A program made the translations under genes and the position numbers. 64,000 bases of DNA from Flavobacterium sp. (lineage in GTDB: Bacteria; Bacteroidota; Bacteroidia; Flavobacteriales; Flavobacteriaceae): assembly GCA_016714905.1 (NCBI GenBank), contig JADKBW010000001.1, positions 186,001 to 250,000 on the forward strand, in the 5' to 3' direction. Within the stretch, counting starts at the first letter, position 1. Each line of letters opens with the position of its first letter. This document shows positions 10,352 to 19,201 of this stretch, in pieces. The notes beneath the pieces were generated by a model. The model ran no database searches. It was not told where the DNA came from and saw nothing but the letters and a program-made list of their open reading frames with translations.

Positions 10352-10422
10352 AAAAAAGGTGAAATTTCTTTCACCCTTTTTGCCCCAAATCTACCATAAA
10401 CTTAACCTACTAATGCTATGGT
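10352..10422 (-). ncRNA. candidate small RNA, copy 2 of a tandem pair, with consensus promoter
   Basis: A roughly 70-nt unit read on the minus strand. It starts a few bases after an exact TACTTTTG box, forms the stem ACCATA/TATGGT around TTAGTAGGTT, then has the conserved string TAGATTTGGGGCAAAAAGG, and ends in a hairpin (GGGTGAAA/TTTCACC) followed by six T on the minus strand. The promoter, length and terminator are all those of a free small RNA. It lies 90 bases beyond the purF stop on the same strand, so it could alternatively be a processed 3' end. Copy 1 lies 190 bases further along. There is no coding potential. Confidence 0.55.
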
Positions 10423-10426
10423 TCAC

Positions 10427-10458
10427 CAAAAGTATAGTGGTAGATTGTTATTAACAAA
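10427..10458 (-). promoter_or_regulatory. consensus promoter of small RNA copy 2
   Basis: Minus-strand TTTG (10458-10455), a 20-base spacer, and TACTTTTG (10434-10427): full agreement with the Bacteroidota TTTG-N(19-21)-TAnnTTTG promoter. Confidence 0.65.
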
Positions 10459-10511
10459 TATTTTAGATGAACTACACCAAAACTCGATAAAGTGTTAACA
10501 AATATCCGTTT

Positions 10512-12409
10512 CTAGTAGGCTCTTGCGTCTTTTCCTTCATAAAAATTCATAAATGCCCTGTTAACAACTCTGTTACCTCCGGGTGTTGGATAATTTCCTG
10601 TGAAATACCAATCCCCTAAATTTTTAGGACAAGCAAGGTGAAGGTTCTCTATTGATTGAAAAATAATCTTAACTTCCGCATTAAGTTCTTTGGTACTTAA
10701 CATACTTGCAATCTTGTCTGATATTTCTTGCGGAAGAAAGGGCTTGTAAATCTCCGTAACAACATTTGCTATTTCAAGATCCTTCATGTTCTCTTGTTCC
10801 TTACATTTTTTGTATACCTCGTCTACGAGGTGATATAAATCCCTTTCTTTTAATAGCTCCAGCGCTGCCTGAAATGCAATCAAACCTTCCAATTTAGCCA
10901 TGTCGATTCCGTAACAATCTGGATATCTAATTTGAGGTGCAGAAGAAACAATGACAATTCTCTTCGGCCTTAAGCGATCCATCATTTTCAAAATACTCAT
11001 CTTAAGCGTAGTTCCTCTTACAATACTATCATCTATGATTACCAAATTATCCGTTGGTTTGATAACTCCATAAGTTACATCATAAACATGTGCAACAAGA
11101 TCGTCTCTACTGCTATCTTCCGTAATGAATGTTCTTAGTTTCGCATCTTTTATGGCTATTTTTCAGTTCGGATTTTTACCGACAAAATCTCTTCTAGTTT
11201 TTCTTTAGTTAAGGTCTTTCTATTGTCTAGGATGAACTTGTTCTTCCTCTGATTTAGAAAATCTTGAGCAGCTTCTATCATGCCATAAAATGATGTTTCA
11301 GCAGTATTAGGAATATATGAAAACACAGTATTATCGGTGTCTTTATCAATGGCAGAAAGAACCGCTGGCAAGACTAGCTTTCCTAGTGCTTTCCTTTCGT
11401 GGTATATCTCTGCATCGCTACCTCTTGAGAAGTAAATCCTCTCAAATGAACATGCTTTTTTTATTGTAGCCGGAATAATTTCTTCTTCTGTTACTACTCC
11501 GTTTTTTTTAATGATGAGTGCTTTCCCAGGCTGCAGTTCTTGGACGTTTTCAAAATCAACATTAAAAACAGTTTGAATTACTGGTCTTTCCGAAGCTACC
11601 ACAACAATTTCTTCATCTTCGTAGTAATACGCTGGACGAATTCCCGCAGGGTCTCGAAAGACAAAAGCATCTCCATGACCAAATAGCCCTGCCATTGCAT
11701 ATCCTCCATCCCATCCTCGAGAAGCTTTTTTTAGAATCTTTGCTACATTTAAGCGATCTGCAATAACTGGAGAAGCTTCTCTTTTTGAAAGTCCATTGTT
11801 CTTGCAGTCCTGATACAATTCGGTAACTTCTTCATCTAAGAAGTGACCTATTTTTTCCATTACCGTCACCGTGTCAGTCATTTCCTTAGGATGCTGGCCT
11901 AATTCGACCAAACTATTAAATAGTTCGGTAACATTTGTCATATTGAAATTACCAGCAACTATAAGATTTCTATGCATCCAATTATTTTGACGCAAAAATG
12001 GGTGAACACTTTCGATACTGTTTTTTCCAAAAGTCCCATAGCGCACATGTCCTAAAAAAAGTTCACCCACATAAGGTAGATTCCTTTTTTGCAGGCTAAC
12101 ATTGTTCGAATATTCCGGATGTAATTCCATTTCTTCATTGATCCGTGCATTGATTTGTGCAAAAACGTCTTGAATGGCTTGTGACTCATTTGATCGAACC
12201 CTACTAATATATCTTTCCCCAGGAGCTACATCTAATTTAATGGAGGCAAATCCAGCTCCATCCTGACCGCGATTGTGCTGCTTTTCCATCAATAAATACA
12301 TCTTCTGTATTCCATAAAATGCGGAACCATACTTTTCCTTATAAAATTCTAATGGCTTCTTTAGTCTCAATAAGGCAATCCCACATTCGTGTTTAATCGC
12401 GTCGCTCAT
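10512..12409 (-). CDS. purF: amidophosphoribosyltransferase (frameshifted)
   Basis: First committed step of purine synthesis: PRPP plus glutamine gives phosphoribosylamine. The N-terminal glutaminase domain starts 'MSDAIKHECGIALL', with Cys9 the likely nucleophile after propeptide removal, and continues 'QHNRGQDGAGF'. The PRPP-binding motif 'VIIDDSIVRGTT' lies in the distal part. The proximal frame (12409-11156) stops at 'VKIRTEK', and the distal frame resumes there. One added A in the 5-A run near 11158-11162 gives 'RTEKIAIKDAKLRTFITED' and a 632-residue protein. Downstream of pfkB on the same strand, but a terminator-like hairpin separates them. An essential biosynthetic gene, so the break is probably an error. 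Confidence 0.92.
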
Positions 12410-12436
12410 TATGTTTAGTTATTCGTTTTTTTAAAT

Positions 12437-12461
12437 AAAAATGCCCCGAAATTTCGAGGCA
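12437..12461 (-). terminator. intrinsic terminator between the PfkB kinase gene and purF
   Basis: Minus strand: ATGCCTCGAAA/TTTCGGGGCAT followed by a T-rich tract, just beyond the kinase stop (12471) and before the purF start (12409). It suggests purF is at least partly transcribed separately. Confidence 0.7.
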
Positions 12462-12470
12462 TAAAGTTAA

Positions 12471-13394
12471 TTACAATTCAATATCAAAATGTGTTAAAGC
12501 TTTGAATTGTTTCAATCGCTCTTGCACTTCTTCTTTTTTGAGTTGGAGCATTCTTTCGGTTCCAAATTTTTCGACACAAAAAGAAGCTAAATTGGAGCCT
12601 TGTATGATGGCTTGCTTCATATTGCTGAAGGAAATGTTTTCGCTTTGTGTAATAAATCCAGTGAATCCTCCTGCAAAAGTGTCGCCTGCTCCTGTTGGAT
12701 CAAATACTTCTTCCAAAGGCAGCGCCGGTGCGAAAAAGATTTCCTTATTGTGAAACAAAAGTGCGCCATGCTCTCCTTTCTTTATCACCACATACTTTGG
12801 CCCCATAGTATGGATTTTTGCTGCCGCTTTCACCAAAGAATATTCTCCAGACAATTGACGAGCCTCTTCATCATTGATCGTTATAACGTCAACACGCTTG
12901 ATTACGCTCAACAATTCAGTTAGTGCACAATCCATCCAAAAATTCATGGTATCTAATACTACTAGTTTTGGTTGTTTTGTCATTTGATCCAAGACACTAC
13001 TCTGCACCAAAGGATGAAGGTTTCCTAACATGACAACATCTGCATCTTTAAAGGTCTCTGGCACTTTAGGTTGAAAGTCTGCGAGTGTATTGAGCTCTGT
13101 TACGAGTGTATCACGTGAATTTAAGTCGTTATGATATCTTCCGCTCCAGAAAAATGTTTTTCCTCCTTTAACTACTTCAAGTCCTGAAATATCAATATTT
13201 CTTGCAATTAATAAATCTAAATACTCTTGAGGAAAGTCATCTCCAACGACCGAAACAATTGCAGATTGTAAGTTGAAATGGGAGGCAGACAAACCGATAA
13301 AAGTTCCAGCACCACCTAATATTTTATCTGTTTTTCCAAAAGGAGTTTCAATAGCGTCGAAAGCAACCGTTCCAACAATCAATAATTTATTCAT
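12471..13394 (-). CDS. PfkB/ribokinase-family sugar or nucleoside kinase
   Basis: 307-residue kinase of the ribokinase fold. The C-terminal signature 'FDPTGAGDTFAGGFTGF' holds the catalytic Asp and anion hole. 'LGGAGTFIGLSASHF' is the N-terminal substrate-side glycine motif. The substrate cannot be read from sequence; ribose, adenosine, inosine and fructose-type sugars are all used in the family. It sits between rnhA and purF, and purine-linked context makes a nucleoside or ribose substrate plausible, but that is inference. It is preceded by rnhA with a 73-base gap and followed by its own terminator. Confidence 0.88.
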   Translation of the reverse strand: MNKLLIVGTVAFDAIETPFGKTDKILGGAGTFIGLSASHFNLQSAIVSVVGDDFPQEYLDLLIARNIDISGLEVVKGGKTFFWSGRYHNDLNSRDTLVTELNTLADFQPKVPETFKDADVVMLGNLHPLVQSSVLDQMTKQPKLVVLDTMNFWMDCALTELLSVIKRVDVITINDEEARQLSGEYSLVKAAAKIHTMGPKYVVIKKGEHGALLFHNKEIFFAPALPLEEVFDPTGAGDTFAGGFTGFITQSENISFSNMKQAIIQGSNLASFCVEKFGTERMLQLKKEEVQERLKQFKALTHFDIEL

Positions 13395-13467
13395 TTGAAG
13401 AGTTTCGAATTAAGGTGCAAAGGTAGTTGATAAGTTTGAAAGTTGCAAAGCGGGAAAAACAATGTTT

Positions 13468-13953
13468 TTACAAAAGTTTTGCTTCTACTTTTTCATAAAA
13501 TTCATCAATTGAAAGTTCTTTTTGTAACGATGCCATCACCGCTAATTCGTCACATCTTTCATTTTGACGGTGGTTGTTATGGCCTTTAATCCATTTGAAA
13601 TCAACTTGATGCTGACGATAAATCTTAAGGAACCGTTTCCATAAATCCGGATTCTTCTTTCCAGCATATCCTTTTTTCTCCCAGCCGAAAACCCACTTCT
13701 TTTCTACAGAATCTACTACGTATTTAGAATCAGAAACAATGAGAACTTTGGTATTTGGATTTTTTAATTTCTCCAAACCTACTATTACCGCCAACAACTC
13801 CATTCGATTGTTGGTCGTCAATCGAAACCCTTCGAAAAATTCCTTTTGATATGGTTTTCCGACCCACTCCATTACAACGCCATAGCCTCCATTCCCGGGA
13901 TTTCCCTTGGCGGCTCCGTCGGTGTAAATATGTACTTCGTGAGGTGTAGACAA
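13468..13953 (-). CDS. rnhA: ribonuclease HI
   Basis: Removes RNA from RNA-DNA hybrids, including R-loops and Okazaki primers. The length is 161 residues. The DEDD catalytic set is visible: Asp in 'IYTDGAAKGNPG', Glu in 'NNRMELLAV', Asp in 'IVSDSKYVVDSV', and the late Asp in 'QNERCDELA', with 'WIKGHNNHRQNE' supplying the flexible-loop His. The start at 13953 lies 7 bases after the corrected purN stop (13961), so purN and rnhA are probably cotranscribed. Confidence 0.95.
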   Translation of the reverse strand: MSTPHEVHIYTDGAAKGNPGNGGYGVVMEWVGKPYQKEFFEGFRLTTNNRMELLAVIVGLEKLKNPNTKVLIVSDSKYVVDSVEKKWVFGWEKKGYAGKKNPDLWKRFLKIYRQHQVDFKWIKGHNNHRQNERCDELAVMASLQKELSIDEFYEKVEAKLL

Positions 13954-13960
13954 CTGAATA

Positions 13961-14523
13961 TTAATGTGTTAAAATCTGTTCAATTACCTTCGGATAAAAC
14001 TCGTGCTCGAGCGCGTGAACTTTAGTTGCAATTTCTTCTGCCGTTGTACAATCATCTACTGCAATAGATTTTTGAAAAATCACTTCTCCTTCGTCATAAT
14101 GATCATTAACAAAATGAATTGTAATTCCAGTCTCTTTTCATCGTTATCTAAAACGGCTTGATGCACAAATTGGCCATACATTCCCTTTCCCCCATATTTT
14201 GGCAATAATGCAGGGTGAATATTGACAATCTTGTTTGGAAAAGCTTCTATTAGAGCTGCCGGCAATTGAAGCAAAAAGCCCGCTAATACAATTAAATCAG
14301 GATTCAATGATTGCAATTTATTGATAAGTACTCCCGAGTTCAAATCATCTTTAGAAAAAATTACTGTAGGAACATTATTTTGTAAAGCACGTTCTAATAC
14401 CATTGCTTTCGGATTATTGCAAAAAACACTCATTACTTTGAATGTAGAGTTAGTAATTCCATACTGCATGATTTTCTCTGCATTAGAACCCGAACCCGAA
14501 GCAAATAGCACAATTTTTTTCAT
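13961..14523 (-). CDS. purN: phosphoribosylglycinamide formyltransferase (frameshifted)
   Basis: Third step of purine synthesis, transferring formyl from 10-formyl-THF to GAR. It begins 'MKKIVLFASGSGSNAEKIM', the family's N-terminal loop; an alternative upstream ATG at 14544 is less likely. The substrate motif 'KIVNIHPALLPKYGGKGMYG' contains the catalytic His. The reading frame is lost after 'VLDNDEK' near 14139. One added A in that run restores 'KETGITIHFVNDHYDEGEVIFQKS' through to a stop at 13961, total 187 residues, the family norm. Divergent from acpP. The homopolymer break is probably a sequencing error. Confidence 0.9.
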
Positions 14524-14658
14524 GTTTGAATCGATAGACGTCACAAAAAAAAGAATAATAAATGATAAATAAAGGAATTAAATCCCCTTTGTGAAATTAT
14601 TTTTTTAAATTCGTTTGCACATTTATTAACTAAATCGTGGTTTTAAAATAAAGTTTTT

Positions 14659-14666
14659 TATTTTTG
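14659..14666 (+). promoter_or_regulatory. -7 box of the acpP transcript
   Basis: TATTTTTG, an exact TAnnTTTG match, 31 bases before the acpP ATG. The -33 region (around 'CGTGG') is a poor match. Confidence 0.5.
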
Positions 14667-14696
14667 CCAACAAATTAAATTCTAAAATTAAAGATT

Positions 14697-14933
14697 ATGT
14701 CAGACATTGCATCAAGAGTTAAAGCGATTATCGTAGACAAATTAGGCGTTGACGAAAACGAAGTTGTAACAGAAGCTAGCTTCACTAATGATTTAGGGGC
14801 TGATTCGTTAGACACTGTTGAGCTTATTATGGAGTTCGAAAAAGAATTTGATATTCAAATTCCAGACGACCAAGCAGAAAACATCGCTACTGTTGGTCAA
14901 GCTATTTCTTACATCGAAGAAGCTAAAAAATAA
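14697..14933 (+). CDS. acpP: acyl carrier protein
   Basis: 78-residue carrier of growing fatty acyl chains. The phosphopantetheine site is the Ser in 'DLGADSLDTVEL' (Ser37). Strongly acidic, with helix II 'DTVELIMEFEKEFDI' as expected. First gene of a plus-strand fatty acid group followed by fabF. A terminator directly after the stop suggests an excess of acpP mRNA over fabF, as in many bacteria. Confidence 0.98.
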   Translation: MSDIASRVKAIIVDKLGVDENEVVTEASFTNDLGADSLDTVELIMEFEKEFDIQIPDDQAENIATVGQAISYIEEAKK

Positions 14934-14941
14934 TAACTATT

Positions 14942-14973
14942 ACACCCGTATCTTTTTTACGGGTGTTATTGTT
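14942..14973 (+). terminator. intrinsic terminator after acpP
   Basis: ACACCCGTA / TACGGGTGT stem with a T-rich loop, followed by TATTGTTTTTT, starting 8 bases after the acpP stop. Probably partial, since fabF follows. Confidence 0.82.
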
Positions 14974-15102
14974 TTTTAACGTAAATCATTGATTGATATT
15001 CAATCAAAAAGTATAGAAAATACCCATGTCTCTTTTATGATTTATACATGAAGAAATATTTGGGTATTCTTTGTTTAAAACAAAATCAACAAAATCAACA
15101 TT

Positions 15103-16356
15103 ATGGTGTTAAAACGAGTTGTAGTAACAGGTTTAGGCGCACTTACCCCAATTGGAAATAACATTCAGGAATACTGGGACGCTCTAGTAAGTGGTAAAAG
15201 CGGTGCTGCTCCCATTACTTACTATGATACCGAAAAACATAAAACTAAATTTGCGTGCGAAATAAAGAACTTCAATATAGAAGATTTTATGGACCGCAAA
15301 GAAGCTCGAAGAATGGATAAATTCGCACAGTACGCTGTAGCTGCTAGTGAAGAAGCCATAAACGACGCAGGTATAACTGCAGACAATGTCAATAAACATA
15401 GAGTAGGTGTTATTTGGGGAGCCGGAATTGGTGGGTTAGAAACTTTTCAAGAAGAGGTCATCAGTTATGCTAGTGGTGATGGAACTCCAAGATTTAACCC
15501 TTTCTTTATCCCTAAAATGATTGCCGATATTGCACCAGCTCATATTTCGATGAGAAATGGCTTTATGGGTCCTAATTATACAACCGTTTCTGCTTGCGCT
15601 TCATCTGCAAATGCTTTGATTGATGCTTTTAATTATATCCGTCTTGGAATGTGTGATGTTATCATTTCTGGTGGTTCAGAAGCAGCTGTGACTATTGCAG
15701 GTATGGGAGGATTCAATTCTATGCAAGCATTATCAACAAGAAATGAAAGTCCAGAAAGTGCCTCAAGACCTTTTGATGCAACACGCGATGGTTTTGTACT
15801 TGGCGAAGGCGCTGGTGCATTAGTCCTTGAAGAATACGAACATGCTAAAGCACGCGGTGCTAAAATATATTGTGAAATAGGCGGTGGAGGAATGTCTTCA
15901 GACGCTTATCACTTAACTGCTCCACATCCAGAAGGCATTGGAGTCATAGCCGTTATGGAAAACACTTTACGTGACGCTGGAATGAAACCAGAGCAAGTAG
16001 ATCATATTAATACACACGGAACTTCAACACCTTTGGGAGATGTTGCCGAATTAAAAGCAATTACAGCTGTATTTGGAGATCATGCGAAAAACATAAATAT
16101 AAATTCTACAAAATCAATGACTGGTCATCTTTTAGGTGCAGCTGGCGCCATCGAGGCTATTGCTTCTATTTTAGCGATGAAGCATGGAATTGTTCCTCCA
16201 ACTATCAATCATACTGTTGTCGACGAAAATATTGACCCAAGTCTGAACTTAACGCTAAACAAAGCTCAAAAAAGAGAAGTAAATGTAGCGATGAGCAATA
16301 CCTTTGGCTTTGGCGGACACAACGCATGTGTTTTATTTAAAAAATTAGAAAACTAA
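15103..16356 (+). CDS. fabF: beta-ketoacyl-ACP synthase II
   Basis: Condensing enzyme of fatty acid elongation. The length is 417 residues. The catalytic triad is visible: Cys in 'TVSACASSANAL' (about residue 165), His in 'NTHGTSTPLGD' and His in 'KSMTGHLLGAAGA'. The N-terminus 'MVLKRVVVTGLGALTPIG' is typical. Follows acpP after 169 bases that contain an inverted repeat. The rnc start is 2 bases beyond its stop, so fabF and rnc are cotranscribed, a common flavobacterial order. Confidence 0.97.
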   Translation: MVLKRVVVTGLGALTPIGNNIQEYWDALVSGKSGAAPITYYDTEKHKTKFACEIKNFNIEDFMDRKEARRMDKFAQYAVAASEEAINDAGITADNVNKHRVGVIWGAGIGGLETFQEEVISYASGDGTPRFNPFFIPKMIADIAPAHISMRNGFMGPNYTTVSACASSANALIDAFNYIRLGMCDVIISGGSEAAVTIAGMGGFNSMQALSTRNESPESASRPFDATRDGFVLGEGAGALVLEEYEHAKARGAKIYCEIGGGGMSSDAYHLTAPHPEGIGVIAVMENTLRDAGMKPEQVDHINTHGTSTPLGDVAELKAITAVFGDHAKNININSTKSMTGHLLGAAGAIEAIASILAMKHGIVPPTINHTVVDENIDPSLNLTLNKAQKREVNVAMSNTFGFGGHNACVLFKKLEN

Positions 16357-16358
16357 TC

Positions 16359-17102
16359 TTGAGAAATATTCTTCATAAACTTTTTAAAAATTCCCGTTCT
16401 ACTGATGACGGGATTTTTTTTACGGCAATTGAGAAAATATTGGGGTTTCCTCCGAAAGACATTTATGTTTACGAGAAGGCTTTTACCCATCGATCATCAA
16501 ACAAATTAGATTCCCAAGGAAACGCAATTAACTACGAGAGATTGGAATTTTTGGGCGATGCCATGTTGAGCGCTGTCATCGCAGCACATTTATATAACAA
16601 AGCGCCAGCAGGAGACGAAGGATACCTGACTAAAATGCGCTCAAAAATTGTCAGTCGCGAACACTTAAATGAGTTGGGCAGGGATTTCAATTTGATTGAC
16701 TTTATAGAAAGTAAAGTTCCTTCCGCCCATTTTGGAGAAAATATTCACGGCAATGTTTTCGAGGCACTAATTGGCGCAATTTATCTGGATCTGGGTTATG
16801 ATTTTTGTGAGAAATTTATTCAAAAGAAAGTAATCATCCCGTACGTTGATATTGCCAAATTAGAAGGCAAAGTAATCAGCTATAAGAGTTTAGTAATCGA
16901 ATGGTGTCAAAAAGAGAAAAAATCCTTCAATTATGACGTTTTTGAAGATAACGGAATAACTGGAGAGCGGTTATTTGGCGTAAGACTAAGCATTGATAAT
17001 AAAATTATAGCAAAGGCTAGAGCAACATCAAAAAAGAAAGCGGAAGAAAAAGCGTCTCAGCGAACTTATTTTGCACTTCAAAACAAAATAGACGCAAAAT
17101 AA
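16359..17102 (+). CDS. rnc: ribonuclease III
   Basis: Double-strand-specific endoribonuclease for rRNA and mRNA processing. The length is 247 residues. Signature 'ERLEFLGDAMLSAVIA' with catalytic Glu/Asp, second metal site 'NVFEALIGAIYLDLG', and a C-terminal double-stranded-RNA-binding domain ending 'ARATSKKKAEEKASQRTY'. It starts at TTG (16359), 2 bases after the fabF stop; no ATG fits before the conserved region. Translation coupling to fabF is likely. Confidence 0.95.
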   Translation: MRNILHKLFKNSRSTDDGIFFTAIEKILGFPPKDIYVYEKAFTHRSSNKLDSQGNAINYERLEFLGDAMLSAVIAAHLYNKAPAGDEGYLTKMRSKIVSREHLNELGRDFNLIDFIESKVPSAHFGENIHGNVFEALIGAIYLDLGYDFCEKFIQKKVIIPYVDIAKLEGKVISYKSLVIEWCQKEKKSFNYDVFEDNGITGERLFGVRLSIDNKIIAKARATSKKKAEEKASQRTYFALQNKIDAK

Positions 17103-17213
17103 AAATTTCGTTAAACTATATCGATTTCGTTATTAAATTAGTACCAAGAAGCCGCTTTTGAATGATTTTTATCAATAAGAAGTGCTATATTTACGACTTA
17201 ATTTGTTTCATAA

Positions 17214-17702
17214 ATGGCAGTCTTAAAATTGCATTTGGAAGAATTTGATGAAGTTGATTATGAACTAATCGCGATCCACAGTCCTTTAGATGATTTCCGA
17301 CTGGCCTATTTTATTAATCAGAATTTGCCAATTATATTAAGTAAAAATAAGGATGAAGTAGCCGTATCCGTAAAGGAGGGCGATGCTTTTTTTTCGAAAT
17401 ATACTTTTGAAGAGGAAAATACAGAACGTAAATGGTGTCTGATTCAAAATAAAAACGACATCTATTTAACTCAAAAAAACACCAAGCAAAATCTCTTCTT
17501 GAATAGCTCCGATGTGATTTCTAGGAAAGTTTATCTCATCTCAGAACATAAAAAAGCGGATTATTTTTTGAAGATTGAAAATAATTGCAATGAGTTACAC
17601 GTTGAAAAAATAGTTGAACAATTGAAACAAATAGAACGAATTTCGGCTGTCTATTCCTTAATTCCTGAAAATATTAAATCAAAAAACAATTTAATTTTTT
17701 AA
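17214..17702 (+). CDS. IPExxxVDY-type conserved protein
   Basis: 162-residue cytosolic protein of unknown function. It resembles a small Bacteroidota family named for an N-terminal motif; here 'LHLEEFDEVDYELIAIHSPL' is the conserved opening. No catalytic motif, signal peptide or membrane segment is seen. It sits 5 bases before pyk and after rnc, the usual place of this family in flavobacteria, so it is probably cotranscribed with pyk. The link to glycolysis is contextual only. Confidence 0.75.
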   Translation: MAVLKLHLEEFDEVDYELIAIHSPLDDFRLAYFINQNLPIILSKNKDEVAVSVKEGDAFFSKYTFEEENTERKWCLIQNKNDIYLTQKNTKQNLFLNSSDVISRKVYLISEHKKADYFLKIENNCNELHVEKIVEQLKQIERISAVYSLIPENIKSKNNLIF

Positions 17703-17707
17703 ATAAA

Positions 17708-19141
17708 ATGCCAACAAACAAGAAAACTAAAATTGTAGCCACGCTCGGACCAGCATGTAGTACAAGAGAAGTAATGAAGAGCATGATTGATGCTGGAGTT
17801 AACGTGTTTCGTGTCAATTTTTCACATGCTGACTATGAAGATGTAAAAGAAAAAATCAATTTGATTAGAGGGTTGAATGATGAATTTGGATATACTACAG
17901 CAATTTTAGGGGACTTACAAGGTCCAAAACTTCGCGTAGGCGTGATGAAGGAAGATGTTGTTGTAAACGATGGCGACCTGATTACTTTTCAAACTGCCGA
18001 AGACGTTCCTGGAACTGCACAACGAGTTTATATGAACTACAAAGAGTTTCCAAAAGACGTTAACCCTGGAGAAAGAATCCTTTTAGACGACGGAAAATTA
18101 ATTTTTGAAGCGGTGGAAACCGATAAGAAAACTGAAGTTGTTTGCCGTGTAATTCAAGGCGGACCATTAAAATCTAAGAAAGGAGTAAATCTACCAAACA
18201 CAAAAGTGTCTTTGCCGGCATTAACGAAGAAAGATATCAAGGATGCGATTTTTGCGATCGAACAAAAAGTAGATTGGATTGCTCTTTCGTTTGTAAGAAC
18301 TTCTGAAGATTTGATGGAATTACAGGAATTAATTTCTAAACATTCTGATCACAAAATTCCAATTATTGCTAAGATTGAGAAGCCAGAAGGAGTGGCAAAT
18401 ATTGACAAAATCGTTGCTTATTGCGACGGATTGATGGTCGCTAGAGGTGACTTAGGAGTAGAAGTTCCTGCCCATGAGGTGCCACTTATTCAGAAAAAAT
18501 TAGTAAACAGAGCTAAAACAGCGCGTATCCCAGTAATTATAGCTACTCAAATGATGGAAACGATGATTACGAGTCTAACGCCAACTAGAGCAGAGGTAAA
18601 CGATGTTGCTAACTCCGTGATGGATGGTGCAGATGCGGTTATGCTTTCCGGAGAAACTTCTGTTGGAAATTATCCTGTTCAAGTAATCGAAAAAATGACC
18701 CAAATTATCTCAGCTGTTGAAGATTCTCCTTTAATTCAAGTGCCACAAAATACCCCGCAAGTAAGAACCAAGAGATTTATTACAAAATCAATTTGTCATC
18801 ACGCCGCGATGATGGCAAATGTTATCAAGGCAAAAGCAATCTGCACATTGACCAATAGTGGCTATACGGCATTTCAAATTTCGGCTTGGAGACCGTCGGC
18901 GCACATACTAGTTTTTACTTCTAACAAGAGAATTTTAACACAATTGAACTTACTTTGGGGAGTTCGGTCGTTTTACTATGACAAACACGTGAGCACTGAT
19001 GACACGGTTACTGACGTCAACCAAATGGCTCGTGACAGAGGGTTTGTAGATAAAGGAGATTTTCTTATCAATTTAGCAGCGATGCCTGTTGCTGAAAGAG
19101 GAATGGTGAATACTTTACGAGTTTCCGAAATAGAAAAATAG
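17708..19141 (+). CDS. pyk: pyruvate kinase
   Basis: Final step of glycolysis, phosphoenolpyruvate plus ADP to pyruvate plus ATP. The length is 477 residues. Landmarks: N-terminal 'KIVATLGPACSTREVM', the active-site lysine segment 'PIIAKIEKPEGVANI', 'VARGDLGVEVPAHEVP', and 'VIIATQMMETMITSLTPTRA' followed by 'VMLSGETSVGNYP'. The C-terminal allosteric domain is complete. Preceded by the IPExxxVDY-type gene with a 5-base gap and followed by an intrinsic terminator. Confidence 0.98.
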   Translation: MPTNKKTKIVATLGPACSTREVMKSMIDAGVNVFRVNFSHADYEDVKEKINLIRGLNDEFGYTTAILGDLQGPKLRVGVMKEDVVVNDGDLITFQTAEDVPGTAQRVYMNYKEFPKDVNPGERILLDDGKLIFEAVETDKKTEVVCRVIQGGPLKSKKGVNLPNTKVSLPALTKKDIKDAIFAIEQKVDWIALSFVRTSEDLMELQELISKHSDHKIPIIAKIEKPEGVANIDKIVAYCDGLMVARGDLGVEVPAHEVPLIQKKLVNRAKTARIPVIIATQMMETMITSLTPTRAEVNDVANSVMDGADAVMLSGETSVGNYPVQVIEKMTQIISAVEDSPLIQVPQNTPQVRTKRFITKSICHHAAMMANVIKAKAICTLTNSGYTAFQISAWRPSAHILVFTSNKRILTQLNLLWGVRSFYYDKHVSTDDTVTDVNQMARDRGFVDKGDFLINLAAMPVAERGMVNTLRVSEIEK

Positions 19142-19160
19142 AAACAAATGTTTTTAGTTC

Positions 19161-19191
19161 AAAGCCTTCAATATCAAAAAATGAAGGCTTT
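19161..19191 (+). terminator. intrinsic terminator between pyk and dinB
   Basis: AAAGCCTTCA / TGAAGGCTTT, 10-bp stem with an 11-base loop, between the convergent stops of pyk (19141) and dinB (19202). Probably bidirectional. Confidence 0.78.
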
Positions 19192-19201
19192 CGTATTTTA
19201 A

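Noticed and set aside
14524..14544. Upstream ATG for purN adding seven residues
   Set aside because: The MKKIVLFASGSGSN start at 14523 matches the family; the longer form adds unconserved residues.
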